Source of the DNA: Acidimicrobiaceae bacterium
Lineage (GTDB): Bacteria > Actinomycetota > Acidimicrobiia > Acidimicrobiales > Poriferisodalaceae
Reading direction: 5' to 3'
NCBI GenBank assembly: GCA_002722565.1
Contig: PBMG01000001.1
Coordinates: forward strand, 1 to 64,000
DNA length: 64,000 bases
This document shows positions 26,467 to 34,452 of the stretch, in pieces. The position numbers were made by a program, and so were the translations under genes. Numbering within the stretch: position 1 is the first letter of the stretch; each line of letters opens with the position of its first letter. The notes under the pieces are model-generated. The model was not told the DNA's origin and did no database searches. It saw nothing but the letters and a program-made list of their open reading frames with translations.

Positions 26467-27918
26467 ATGTCATTGCCCGTCATCGCTGAACTTGTTGCCG
26501 GTAGTCCTGGAGAATTGGCAGGACTGCTATTAGGCGACGAAATTGTCGCGATCGATGGAGAAATTCCGAGCGATGTTATTCGCTGGCAGTTCCTGATTGA
26601 TGAAGCGGACCCTGTTCTCAGCATTCAACGAGGTGGCCTCGAAATTGAGGTTGAGGTAGCAAAAAATGCGGGCGAATCGCTTGGCGTGCAAGTTGATGCG
26701 GCGATCTTTGACCGAGTTAGGACATGCGACAATCACTGCGAGTTTTGCTTTATCTACCAGTTACCCAAAGGAATGCGTCGAAGTTTGTATCTGAAAGATG
26801 ACGATTATCGCCTCTCATTTCTTTATGGAAACTTCACCACTCTGACTCGCTTTACTGAAGCCGACTTAGAGAGAGTTATTTCTGAAAATTTGTCGCCGCT
26901 GTATGTCTCGATTCATGCGACGGATCCTGAGGTCCGTAGCAGGATGTTGCGTAACCAACGAGGCGGGTACAGCCTGCGGTGGTTGAGAGCCTTGCTCGAC
27001 TTCGAGATTGAAGTTCATGGGCAGATTGTGGTTTGTCCTGGCGTCAACGATGGTGATGTCTTGGACGACACGTTGCTGGGAGTTCTTGACCAATTCCCAG
27101 AACTTAGCTCACTCGCCATTGTTCCCTTAGGAGTGAGTTCCTATAACACTGAGTCATCAATGCGACCGCATACGAGGGATGAGGCGAAGAGAGTCTTGGA
27201 AGTTGTCCATGACTGGCAGCAACATTTCGTTGAATCTCTGGGTCATCGCCTCGTCCACGCGGCAGATGAGTATTACCTGCTAGCTGGCGAAGCATTTCCT
27301 GAAGCTGCAACATACGGAGATTTCGCTATGCACGAAGACGGAATCGGTATGGCAAGGAGTTTCGAGAAAGAGTTTTCCGATCCCTCAACTGCAATCGTGG
27401 GAATCCGCTCAGGGTTTTTCCAGTCGGTGGATGGGGCACCAGCTGAGGGCTATCGGGCGGCCCGCACTGTAGGTGCCAACCGCGGTGGACAAATTACTTC
27501 TGGGATTGAATGTCAACCTGACAATGTATCGCCTCTCGTTATCAGGCCCCGGCAGAGCGCCCCCATAGGGATTTTAACTGGAGAGTATGGAGCCAAAGTT
27601 CTGAAGCCGCTCATCGATTCCCTGGAACGAAATGACATTCGAATCCTAGAAGTGACTAACCATTTCTTTGGGGGGAACATTAAGGTCACTGGTCTTATGG
27701 TTGGAGAGGACGTGCAGCGGGTCCTCGAGTCGGAGCCAGATGGCCACCGCTATTTACTCCCTGATGTATGTCTTAATAATGGAAGATTCTTAGATGGTCT
27801 CCGGCCAGAAGATTTGTGTAAATACGTTGAGGTAGTTGCGACCGATGGCATCGCTTTGCGCTCAGCATTAGAGCCCCAAGAGAAATCTAATCCGGTCAGC
27901 AGTGAGCTAGTCCGATGA
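26467..27918 (+). CDS. DUF512 radical-SAM-like protein with N-terminal PDZ-like domain
   Basis: A 483-residue protein of the family known as DUF512/TIGR03279. The first ~65 residues look PDZ-like (VAGSPGELAGLLLGDEIVAIDG). Cys87, Cys91 and Cys94 form a CxxxCxxC motif (TCDNHCEFCF) expected to hold a 4Fe-4S cluster for radical SAM chemistry. The C-terminal DUF512 part includes LTGEYGAKVL and NHFFGGNIKVTGL. No reaction is known for the family. It overlaps der by four bases (ATGA); a link to der is also seen in clostridia, suggesting a role near ribosome assembly (inference). Confidence 0.88.
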   Translation: MSLPVIAELVAGSPGELAGLLLGDEIVAIDGEIPSDVIRWQFLIDEADPVLSIQRGGLEIEVEVAKNAGESLGVQVDAAIFDRVRTCDNHCEFCFIYQLPKGMRRSLYLKDDDYRLSFLYGNFTTLTRFTEADLERVISENLSPLYVSIHATDPEVRSRMLRNQRGGYSLRWLRALLDFEIEVHGQIVVCPGVNDGDVLDDTLLGVLDQFPELSSLAIVPLGVSSYNTESSMRPHTRDEAKRVLEVVHDWQQHFVESLGHRLVHAADEYYLLAGEAFPEAATYGDFAMHEDGIGMARSFEKEFSDPSTAIVGIRSGFFQSVDGAPAEGYRAARTVGANRGGQITSGIECQPDNVSPLVIRPRQSAPIGILTGEYGAKVLKPLIDSLERNDIRILEVTNHFFGGNIKVTGLMVGEDVQRVLESEPDGHRYLLPDVCLNNGRFLDGLRPEDLCKYVEVVATDGIALRSALEPQEKSNPVSSELVR

Positions 27919-29243
27919 GAGTCGAAGGCGGCTTGCCCGTAGTCTCCGTTGTTGGACGTCCCAATGTCGGGAAATCGACTTTGTTCAACCGAATCCTTGG
28001 ACGTCGCGAAGCGATCGTAGAAGAAAGGCCTGGTGTAACCAGGGACCGAAAAGCGATCGAAGCTGAATGGCTGGGACGTCACTTTCAGATAGTTGACACT
28101 GGTGGTTGGATGCCTTCGGGTGATGAGCTCGACGATAAAGTGTCGGCCCAAAGCGAGAAAGCGATCGGCGACTCAGACTTGATAGTTCTGGTCGTTGATG
28201 GCACAACAGGGATAACGGAGGAAGACGCGAGGATTGCCTCAATATTGAGACGGTCGAATATTCCTGTGCTGTTGGCCGTAAACAAAATAGATACCGCCCT
28301 AAGAGATCATGACATTTGGGAATTTGTCTCACTCGGTTTAGGAGACCCGATGGGAGTTTCGGCTTTACACAGCCGGAATACAGGTGACCTGCTTGACCTG
28401 ATTATTGGGATACTCCCAGATGACCAAGGCCACGACGCCGAAGAACATCAAATTGAAGACGAATCCGAAGAAGACCAAATCTCAGGTGTGGCAATTGTTG
28501 GTCGGCCCAATGTTGGCAAATCAACTTTGTTCAATCGGTTGATCGGCGACGATCGTTCAGTAGTTCACGACATGCCAGGGACAACTCGTGACGCAATAGA
28601 TACAGTCGTCGAAACAGAACTTGGACCGTTGAGATTTATCGATACCGCTGGCATGCGTCGCAAGGCCCGAGTAGACGACGACACTGAGTATTACTCAAAC
28701 TTACGAGCTCTCCGGGCGATCGATAAGGCCGATGTCGCCCTTCTAGTGATAGACGCATCTGAAGGGGTCACATCCCAAGACCAACGTTTGGCCGAGCGAG
28801 TAGATGCTGCTGGCTGTCCGATTGTAATTCTTATGAACAAGTGGGAGCTTGTGAGCCAGGAGCAGAAAGATGAGTTGATGTACCAAGTGGGTCAACGTCT
28901 GCATTTCTTGGGGGAATCGCCGGTTCTTCGAATCAGCGCCCTTTCAGGCCGAGGCGTACACCGGCTAGTTCCCGCTCTAGAAGCAGCGATAGATGCTTAT
29001 GAAACGAGAGTGCCTACCCGAAAGGTGAACGACGTAATCCAGTTGGCACAATCCTCTCAGCCCGCGCCACACGGTGGACGCGTTCTGTATGCGACCCAAG
29101 GAGCGACCCACCCTCCAACTTTCACCCTCTTCACGAATAAAGAAATCCCGGCAAGCTACGTTCGGTATCTCGAGCGCCGTCTTCGAGAGGAATTCGATTT
29201 AGGGGCTACACCCATCAAAATCCGGTTGAGGCGACGTGGGTAA
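27915..29243 (+). CDS. der: Ribosome-assembly GTPase Der (EngA)
   Basis: A 442-residue protein with two tandem GTPase domains that acts in 50S subunit maturation. The first domain has GRPNVGKSTLFNRILG near residue 14, DTGG and NKID; the second repeats GRPNVGKSTLFNRLIG near residue 195, DTAGMRRK and NKWE. The C-terminal ~90 residues form the KH-like domain. Length is normal. It ends the conserved cluster, as engA (Rv1713) does in mycobacteria. Confidence 0.97.
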   Translation: MRVEGGLPVVSVVGRPNVGKSTLFNRILGRREAIVEERPGVTRDRKAIEAEWLGRHFQIVDTGGWMPSGDELDDKVSAQSEKAIGDSDLIVLVVDGTTGITEEDARIASILRRSNIPVLLAVNKIDTALRDHDIWEFVSLGLGDPMGVSALHSRNTGDLLDLIIGILPDDQGHDAEEHQIEDESEEDQISGVAIVGRPNVGKSTLFNRLIGDDRSVVHDMPGTTRDAIDTVVETELGPLRFIDTAGMRRKARVDDDTEYYSNLRALRAIDKADVALLVIDASEGVTSQDQRLAERVDAAGCPIVILMNKWELVSQEQKDELMYQVGQRLHFLGESPVLRISALSGRGVHRLVPALEAAIDAYETRVPTRKVNDVIQLAQSSQPAPHGGRVLYATQGATHPPTFTLFTNKEIPASYVRYLERRLREEFDLGATPIKIRLRRRG

Positions 29244-29276
29244 AAAGACTGAAATGATTTTGTCTCGAACGGCCAT

Positions 29277-29510
29277 ATGGATTCAATTGGTGCGCAAAAA
29301 GTGATCTGGTGCGATAACTGCGATCGCGATGTTGATATCGGTCTGTTGAGTCCAGACGGGCTGTGTCCCGGCTGTGATACGTGGCTCGCTGACTCCCGTG
29401 ATGGAGGTTCGGTACCTTGGCATTTCTGGGTGGTTGTTGTGGCGGCGGTCATTTATCTGGGATGGCGCGCAGCGCAAGGGGTGTTGTGGGTTGGCCAGCA
29501 ACTATTTTGA
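29277..29510 (+). CDS. Small zinc-ribbon membrane protein
   Basis: A 77-residue protein of unknown function. The N-terminal half has two CxxC pairs, CDNC at residues 12-15 and CPGC at 30-33, a likely zinc ribbon. Residues ~47-68 (WHFWVVVVAAVIYLGWRAA) form one transmembrane helix. It lies 33 bases after der and before a tRNA gene. Two clean domains in such a short frame make it a believable gene; no family name is recognised. Confidence 0.72.
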   Translation: MDSIGAQKVIWCDNCDRDVDIGLLSPDGLCPGCDTWLADSRDGGSVPWHFWVVVVAAVIYLGWRAAQGVLWVGQQLF

Positions 29511-29562
29511 CCCATTAGCGCTTGCGTATCCGAGCCGAGACCGAGGTATCGTGACCCCATTG

Positions 29563-29637
29563 CGGGCTGTGGCGCAGTTTGGTTAGCGCACTGGTCTGGG
29601 GGACCAGGGGTCGGAGGTTCAAATCCTCTCAGCCCGA
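29563..29637 (+). tRNA. tRNA-Pro, anticodon GGG
   Basis: A complete cloverleaf in 75 bases. The acceptor stem CGGGCTG (29563-29569) pairs with CAGCCCG (29630-29636), discriminator A at 29637. The D stem is GCGC/GCGC. The anticodon stem CTGGT/ACCAG encloses the loop CTGGGGG, with anticodon GGG reading proline codons CCC and CCU. The T stem is GGAGG with TTCAAAT in the loop. CAC follows the discriminator, so CCA is not encoded and must be added enzymatically. Confidence 0.95.
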
Positions 29638-29643
29638 CACCAA

Positions 29644-29675
29644 TGTGACCCATCACCTGAAGGTGAGGGGTCACA
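29644..29675 (+). terminator. Strong hairpin after tRNA-Pro
   Basis: TGTGACCC (29644-29651), TCACC, a TGAA loop, GGTGA and GGGTCACA (to 29675) make a stem of about 13 pairs with one mismatch. It starts seven bases after the tRNA end. No T-run follows. The stem is nearly symmetric, so it could also stop transcripts from the convergent LOG operon on the other strand. Confidence 0.7.
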
Positions 29676-29726
29676 TGCGCGTTGTGAGGTCTATAGAAAA
29701 TATTGCCGCTCTGCTATTGGAGAGTG

Positions 29727-30302
29727 CTATTCGCAACTGTTTATCAATAGTTCCAACACTTCTATTATCGCGTTGGGATCGGTCACCCTCCGAAGATATT
29801 TATGACAGTCACTATTGAGCAATCCAGCCGAAATCGCTTCGTCTAGAAGGTCGAGGAATTTGTTCCAAAAGTTATCGAAGTCGAGAAGAACTAACGGTAA
29901 TTGATGAATACCTAGTTGGTTCCACAGCAGTAACTCGACTACCTCGTCAAAGGTACCCAAGCCGCCAGGTAGCGAAACAGCTGCATCTGCCATCTCGAAC
30001 ATAACTAACTTTCTTTCATGCATAGACGAGACTGTTCGGAGCTCAATTGCCCCGTGGTGGCGAACGTCGCGCGAGAAAGTGTCTTCAGGGTAGACGCCAA
30101 CAACATGACCGCCTCGCGCTAGAGCAGCATCAGCTACGACACCCATCAACCCAGCGTCGCTGCCGCCAAAAATAACGGTGATGTTCTGATCAGCGAGGTG
30201 TTCCCCTAAAGCGCGGGCTAGATCGGATAATTCTGGCCGGTTGCCGATCGAGGACGCACAAAAAACTGCCACCGACTTCAGGTCTGGGTCAATGGCTACC
30301 AT
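29727..30302 (-). CDS. LOG family protein (cytokinin-activating-type phosphoribohydrolase)
   Basis: A 191-residue protein of the LOG (lysine decarboxylase-like) family, which cleaves nucleoside 5'-monophosphates at the N-glycosidic bond. The N-terminal VAVFCASS is followed by FGGSDAGLMG, and the signature SMHERKLVMFEMADA then LPGGLGTFDE, with PGGLGT at 112-117 and Glu120. These rule out a true lysine decarboxylase. Its ATG overlaps the stop of a 36-residue small ORF, making it the last gene of a three-gene operon with ferredoxin reductase. In bacteria it may salvage adenine-type bases. Confidence 0.9.
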   Translation of the reverse strand: MVAIDPDLKSVAVFCASSIGNRPELSDLARALGEHLADQNITVIFGGSDAGLMGVVADAALARGGHVVGVYPEDTFSRDVRHHGAIELRTVSSMHERKLVMFEMADAAVSLPGGLGTFDEVVELLLWNQLGIHQLPLVLLDFDNFWNKFLDLLDEAISAGLLNSDCHKYLRRVTDPNAIIEVLELLINSCE

Positions 30303-30406
30303 TTAGTCACACCGTCCCCGTTGAGGTGATCGACAGCCTTTTCGATTTTATTCTTTAAGTGCTGTGGAAATTGGTGGTCTCGTCTAGGGATCAGTCCGGG
30401 AAACAT
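30296..30406 (-). CDS. Candidate 36-residue small ORF between ferredoxin reductase and LOG genes
   Basis: ATG at 30406 lies three bases after the ferredoxin-reductase stop (TAA-CAA-ATG), and its TAG stop sits inside the LOG start region (ATGGTAG). The product starts MFPGLIPRRDHQF, is basic, and ends GDGVTKW. The sequence fills the whole gap of the operon without leaving spare bases, which favours a real gene or a leader that couples translation of LOG. No similarity is recognised and no clear Shine-Dalgarno precedes it (CAGAG at most). Confidence 0.5.
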   Translation of the reverse strand: MFPGLIPRRDHQFPQHLKNKIEKAVDHLNGDGVTKW

Positions 30407-30409
30407 TTG

Positions 30410-31624
30410 TTAGCTCTGTAATTCCTCGGCAAGGCCGACGGCGTCTTGCCAGGAGCCGTTACCAGCTATGAGGCGACGGAATTTCACAAAGCTGCGCATG
30501 CTGTTAAGTGCCATTACACCCGCCAACGAGTCCCCATGTCGATAGCCGGCTATGAAAGCTTGGTCGTCGGCGGATGCACTCAAGATTGCTACCTCGTCAA
30601 AGTCAATGGTGTCGCCAGCAATTTGAATTCGATCCTCACCTTGATCTGACCAAATGAACGGCACTGAATTGTAAGAGTTACTGCTCTCTGGCGTCAGGAG
30701 GTTTTTGGCTGCTAAGGCAGCGTGTTCAGTTGCTGTCGTCCAGTGTTCGGTTCGCCGGATGCGACCCCCAAGCCATCTATTAGGAGCTTTAGCGACATCG
30801 CCAATCGCGTATATGCCGCGGACACCAGCGTTTAGAGTTTCGTCACAAACGATGCCATCATCGACTGACAGTCCTGAAGTGGTGAGCCACTCAGTGTTCG
30901 GTACTGCACCAATTCCGACTACCAATAGTTCCGCGGACACAAAAGCACCATCTGTGAGCGTAACTCCTTCAACGTTTTCGTCACCATGAACATCTTCGAC
31001 GCTCACCCCGAGTCGCAGGTCGATGTCATTGGACCGAAGGAGGTTTGCGTAAGCATCGCCAACCTTGACCCCGAGCCCGCGAACCAGAGGAGCTTCGGTA
31101 GCTTCGACGATGGTCACCTGACAGCCGCGCTGCTTTGCGGCAGCAGCAACTTCGGATCCAATAAAGCCGGCACCCACAATCACGACTGAGGAACTTGATT
31201 GAAGACCCGACCGAATAGCCAACGCGTCATCGACCGTCCTCAAGGTATGAATTCCCCCAATATCGTCGAATTTAGAAAGTTTTCTTGCACGCGCTCCGGT
31301 AGCGATGATCAGTCCGTCGTAGCGAATTTCTTCACCACCCACCGTGACCTCGCTGCGTTCCGTGTTAAGCGCAGTCGCTTGTTCTCCAAGGATCAGGTCA
31401 AGGCCAAGCTCCGATAGGTCCGAGTTTGAAACAAGTGTGAGGTCAAGAGGATCTTGGTCTGAGGTGAGCATAGTTTTGGACAACGGTGGTCGGTCGTAGG
31501 GGAGGTGCTTTTCATCGCCGACAAGGGTCAAGTCACCTTCAAATCCTTCACGGCGAAGATTTTGGCAAGCGCGTACTCCAGCTAGCGATGCGCCTACTAC
31601 GATGATTTTTTTCACTTTATTCAC
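30410..31624 (-). CDS. NAD(P)H:ferredoxin/rubredoxin reductase-type FAD oxidoreductase
   Basis: A 404-residue flavoprotein that passes electrons between NAD(P)H and a ferredoxin, like the reductase parts of dioxygenase or P450 systems. The FAD motif IIVVGASLAGVRACQ is at the N-terminus; YDRPPLSKTML, the NAD motif VVIVGAGFIGSEVAA near residue 145, and the FAD motif IYAIGDVAK follow. GTG start has AAGGACGAG upstream. No ferredoxin gene or oxygenase lies directly beside it, so the partner is unknown. It is first in an operon with a small ORF and a LOG gene. Confidence 0.92.
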   Translation of the reverse strand: MNKVKKIIVVGASLAGVRACQNLRREGFEGDLTLVGDEKHLPYDRPPLSKTMLTSDQDPLDLTLVSNSDLSELGLDLILGEQATALNTERSEVTVGGEEIRYDGLIIATGARARKLSKFDDIGGIHTLRTVDDALAIRSGLQSSSSVVIVGAGFIGSEVAAAAKQRGCQVTIVEATEAPLVRGLGVKVGDAYANLLRSNDIDLRLGVSVEDVHGDENVEGVTLTDGAFVSAELLVVGIGAVPNTEWLTTSGLSVDDGIVCDETLNAGVRGIYAIGDVAKAPNRWLGGRIRRTEHWTTATEHAALAAKNLLTPESSNSYNSVPFIWSDQGEDRIQIAGDTIDFDEVAILSASADDQAFIAGYRHGDSLAGVMALNSMRSFVKFRRLIAGNGSWQDAVGLAEELQS

Positions 31625-31789
31625 CTCGTCCTTGAAAGTTATCTGAGGATCTTTCTGTTAGTCGACCCGACCTTCGGTAACGGATCGGCAACCACGCAGG
31701 GTGATCGTAATGGCGCCTGAATAAAGGAGCTGTTCGGAAATGAATAGCAGTTTGTGCTTGCGCGCGGCCAAAGAGAGCGGTACAGATGC

Positions 31790-31819
31790 TTGACAACGTT
31801 GTAACTACACGGGTGTAAT
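31790..31819 (+). promoter_or_regulatory. nrdAB promoter with overlapping palindromic operator candidates
   Basis: TTGACA (31790-31795), an 18-base spacer and TGTAAT (31814-31819) form a near-consensus sigma-70 promoter. Two perfect palindromes overlap it: ACAACGTTGT (31793-31802) on the -35 and spacer, and TACACGGGTGTA (31806-31817) on the spacer and -10. A repressor bound there would block RNA polymerase. NrdR is the usual repressor of nrd genes, but these sites do not clearly match its consensus or its typical wider box spacing, so the regulator is open. Confidence 0.65.
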
Positions 31820-31825
31820 CACAAG

Positions 31826-31975
31826 TCCGGAACTTAAACGATCTGGGTCAAAGATTTCGATTTCTCGCTTCGTACCACTCAGGGCCCCAACGGGCCGTGT
31901 GACTCGAAGCAGGGTCGGGTCGGAGACAGTTAGACCGGGTCGTAGAGCTCCGGTAGTGGCAGATGAGGAGCGACA
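31826..31975 (+). promoter_or_regulatory. Structured ~150-base leader of nrdAB
   Basis: The stretch between the promoter and nrdA contains no gene. A long hairpin at 31867-31910 uses GCTTCG/CGAAGC, CAC/GTG and GGCCC-CAAC-GGGCC. After it, CGGAG (31921-31925) can pair with CTCCG (31948-31952), or GGTC (31918-31921) with GACC (31933-31936); these share a base and cannot both form. The second pairing ends 13 bases before the GAGGAG ribosome-binding site. It does not contain the B12-box of cobalamin riboswitches. Function unknown. Confidence 0.45.
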
Positions 31976-34402
31976 GTGGCGGTAACGGATCAGACAGAGT
32001 CGGATAAAACAGAAGTAGATGCTGGTGCTACGGCAGTCGGAATGCAGGTCCAAAAGCGTGACGGCAGCAAACAGACTGTTGATGTCAACAAGATCGTGCG
32101 AGCAGTTGAACGGTGTTCCTCAGAGCTACCTGGCGTCGATCCGATGCGTATCGCAACACGAACTATTTCAGGTCTTCACGACGGCGCAACCACGACAGAA
32201 TTAGATGAATTATCAATACGCACTGCTGCCGCTTTAATCATTGAAGAGCCAAACTATTCTCGTTTAGCTGCCCGCTTGCTCGGGACGTTTATAGATAAAG
32301 AAGTTCAAAATCAAAACGTCTATTCTTTCAGCCAGTCGATCGAATTAGGGGCCCAATGTGGCTTGATTCACGATGGAGTACTTGAGTTCGTTCAGGTACA
32401 TGCTCGCAAGCTCAACAATGCAGTTCTTGAAGAACGAAACAGCCTCTTTGAATTTTTCGGCCTCCGCACGGTCTATGACCGGTACTTACTGCGACACCCA
32501 ACCGAGCGAACGGTTATAGAAACTCCGCAATACTTTTTGCTACGAGTTGCCTGCGGTCTAGCTCGCACACCAGAGGAAGCGATAACGCTTTACGAACTGA
32601 TGTCGAGTCTTGAATACTTGACCTCAAGCCCGACTTTGTTTAATTCAGGAACTTCACACCCTCAAATGTCGTCTTGCTATTTGCTCGACAGCCCAGAAGA
32701 TTCATTGGAAGGTATTTACAAGCGCTATACCGATATCGCGCAACTCTCCAAGTTTGCTGGCGGTATCGGCGTGGCTTGGCATCGAGTTCGTTCTAAGGGT
32801 TCTTTGATCGGAGGGACTAACGGCCTCTCTAACGGAATAGTCCCATGGCTAAAGACCCTTGACTCGTCTGTTGCTGCAGTCAACCAAGGAGGTCGACGTA
32901 AGGGCGCAGCCTGTGTCTATCTCGAAACATGGCACGCTGACTTAGATGACTTCCTAGAACTCAAAGACAACACAGGAGACAACGCTCGTCGAGCGCATAA
33001 CTTGAATCTGGCGAATTGGATCCCAGATCTCTTCATGGAACGAGTTGAGAACGATTGGCAGTGGTCTTTGTTCGACCCGAAGGTGGTTCCCCATCTAACT
33101 GACTTGTACGGCGAGGAATTCAGGCAGGCCTATATTGCAGCGGAGCAAGAGGGCCTTTACGAACGACAAGTTTCAGCGCGACAGCTATACAGCCGCATGA
33201 TGAGGACGTTGGCGCAAACCGGTAACGGCTGGGTGACTTTCAAGGATGCTTCGAACTTGAAATGCAACCAGACAGGTGAACCAGGAAATGTTGTCCACCT
33301 TTCGAACCTTTGCACAGAAATTTTAGAGGTCACCAATCAAGAAGAAACAGCAGTTTGCAATCTTGGTTCAGTGAACCTCGGCCGCCTCGTCAGGGACGGT
33401 GCCTTTGACTTCGATCGCTTAGGAGAAGTCGTTCGTACCGCCGTGCCTTTCTTGGATCGGGTTATCGATATCAACTTTTATCCGACAGGTGAAGCGGGAA
33501 CCTCCAACAGCAAATGGAGGCCGGTTGGACTTGGTCTAATGGGGCTTCAAGATGTGTTCTTCCAACTAGGGATTGCGTTTGATACTCCCGAGGCATTGGC
33601 GCTTTCAACCAAGATCAGCGAAGAAATCTACTATTGGGCTTTGTCGGCTAGTTGCGATTTAGCTGCCGAAAACGGTGCTCATGACAATTTTGCTGAGACC
33701 CGGGCTGCTCACGGCGATCTCCAATTCGACTTGTGGGGAATCGAACCGAGTGATTCGGCACGATGGACGACGCTCAAAGACCGTATAAGCCAGCACGGCT
33801 TGCGTAACTCGCTCATGATAGCGATCGCTCCCACAGCCACGATTGCGTCGATTGCAGGTTGCTACGAGTGCATAGAGCCGCAAGTCTCTAACCTCTTCAA
33901 GCGAGAAACTCTCTCAGGGGAGTTCCTCCAGATCAATCGCTATCTCGTTAATGAACTTCAAGAGCGAGGTCTTTGGACTGAAGAAATAGCTCAACGAATT
34001 AAACGAGCTGAAGGTTCGATACAGGAAATTGAAGAAATCCCAGCTGATTTGCGTCAGGTTTACCGGACAGCTTGGGAGTTGCCGCAACGATCATTGATCG
34101 ATCTGGCAGCAAGCAGAGGTGCTTATATAGATCAAAGCCAGTCTTTGAATCTTTTCATGGAAAGCCCGAGCATCGGCAAGCTCTCCTCCATGTACATGCA
34201 TGCATGGAAGAGTGGCCTGAAAACGACTTACTACCTGCGATCCAGGCCAGCTACTCGCATCAACCAAACAACCACTGGATCAGAAGGCGCAGACCCAACG
34301 GATCCCACGAACGGCGGAATAGCCGAACCATCACCATTCACCGACGAAGAGGCCATCGCCTGTTCGTTGGAAAATCCAGAGTCCTGTGAAGCCTGCGATT
34401 GA
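31976..34402 (+). CDS. nrdA: Ribonucleoside-diphosphate reductase, class Ia alpha subunit
   Basis: An 808-residue catalytic subunit that makes deoxyribonucleotides from NDPs. Residues ~22-110 are an ATP-cone (VQKRDGSKQTVDVNKI), implying allosteric on/off control by ATP and dATP. The barrel has MSSCYLLD with an active-site Cys, KFAGGIGVAWH, HLSNLCTEI with the thiyl-radical Cys region, and AVCNLGSVNLG. The C-terminal tail ESCEACD carries the redox Cys pair re-reduced by thioredoxin-type donors. GTG start has GAGGAG upstream. nrdB follows after 50 bases. Confidence 0.97.
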   Translation: MAVTDQTESDKTEVDAGATAVGMQVQKRDGSKQTVDVNKIVRAVERCSSELPGVDPMRIATRTISGLHDGATTTELDELSIRTAAALIIEEPNYSRLAARLLGTFIDKEVQNQNVYSFSQSIELGAQCGLIHDGVLEFVQVHARKLNNAVLEERNSLFEFFGLRTVYDRYLLRHPTERTVIETPQYFLLRVACGLARTPEEAITLYELMSSLEYLTSSPTLFNSGTSHPQMSSCYLLDSPEDSLEGIYKRYTDIAQLSKFAGGIGVAWHRVRSKGSLIGGTNGLSNGIVPWLKTLDSSVAAVNQGGRRKGAACVYLETWHADLDDFLELKDNTGDNARRAHNLNLANWIPDLFMERVENDWQWSLFDPKVVPHLTDLYGEEFRQAYIAAEQEGLYERQVSARQLYSRMMRTLAQTGNGWVTFKDASNLKCNQTGEPGNVVHLSNLCTEILEVTNQEETAVCNLGSVNLGRLVRDGAFDFDRLGEVVRTAVPFLDRVIDINFYPTGEAGTSNSKWRPVGLGLMGLQDVFFQLGIAFDTPEALALSTKISEEIYYWALSASCDLAAENGAHDNFAETRAAHGDLQFDLWGIEPSDSARWTTLKDRISQHGLRNSLMIAIAPTATIASIAGCYECIEPQVSNLFKRETLSGEFLQINRYLVNELQERGLWTEEIAQRIKRAEGSIQEIEEIPADLRQVYRTAWELPQRSLIDLAASRGAYIDQSQSLNLFMESPSIGKLSSMYMHAWKSGLKTTYYLRSRPATRINQTTTGSEGADPTDPTNGGIAEPSPFTDEEAIACSLENPESCEACD

Positions 34403-34452
34403 TAGGCAAACAGGAGAAATAGCGTCCATTACACGCCGAGAAACGAAACCAA

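Noticed and set aside
26399-26473. N-terminal extension of IspH
   Set aside because: It would overlap the start of the divergent DUF512 gene and is not conserved in the family; GTG 26398 fits.
29727-30302. Lysine decarboxylase
   Set aside because: The PGGLGT...E signature and small size are those of LOG phosphoribohydrolases; the old decarboxylase label is a known misannotation.
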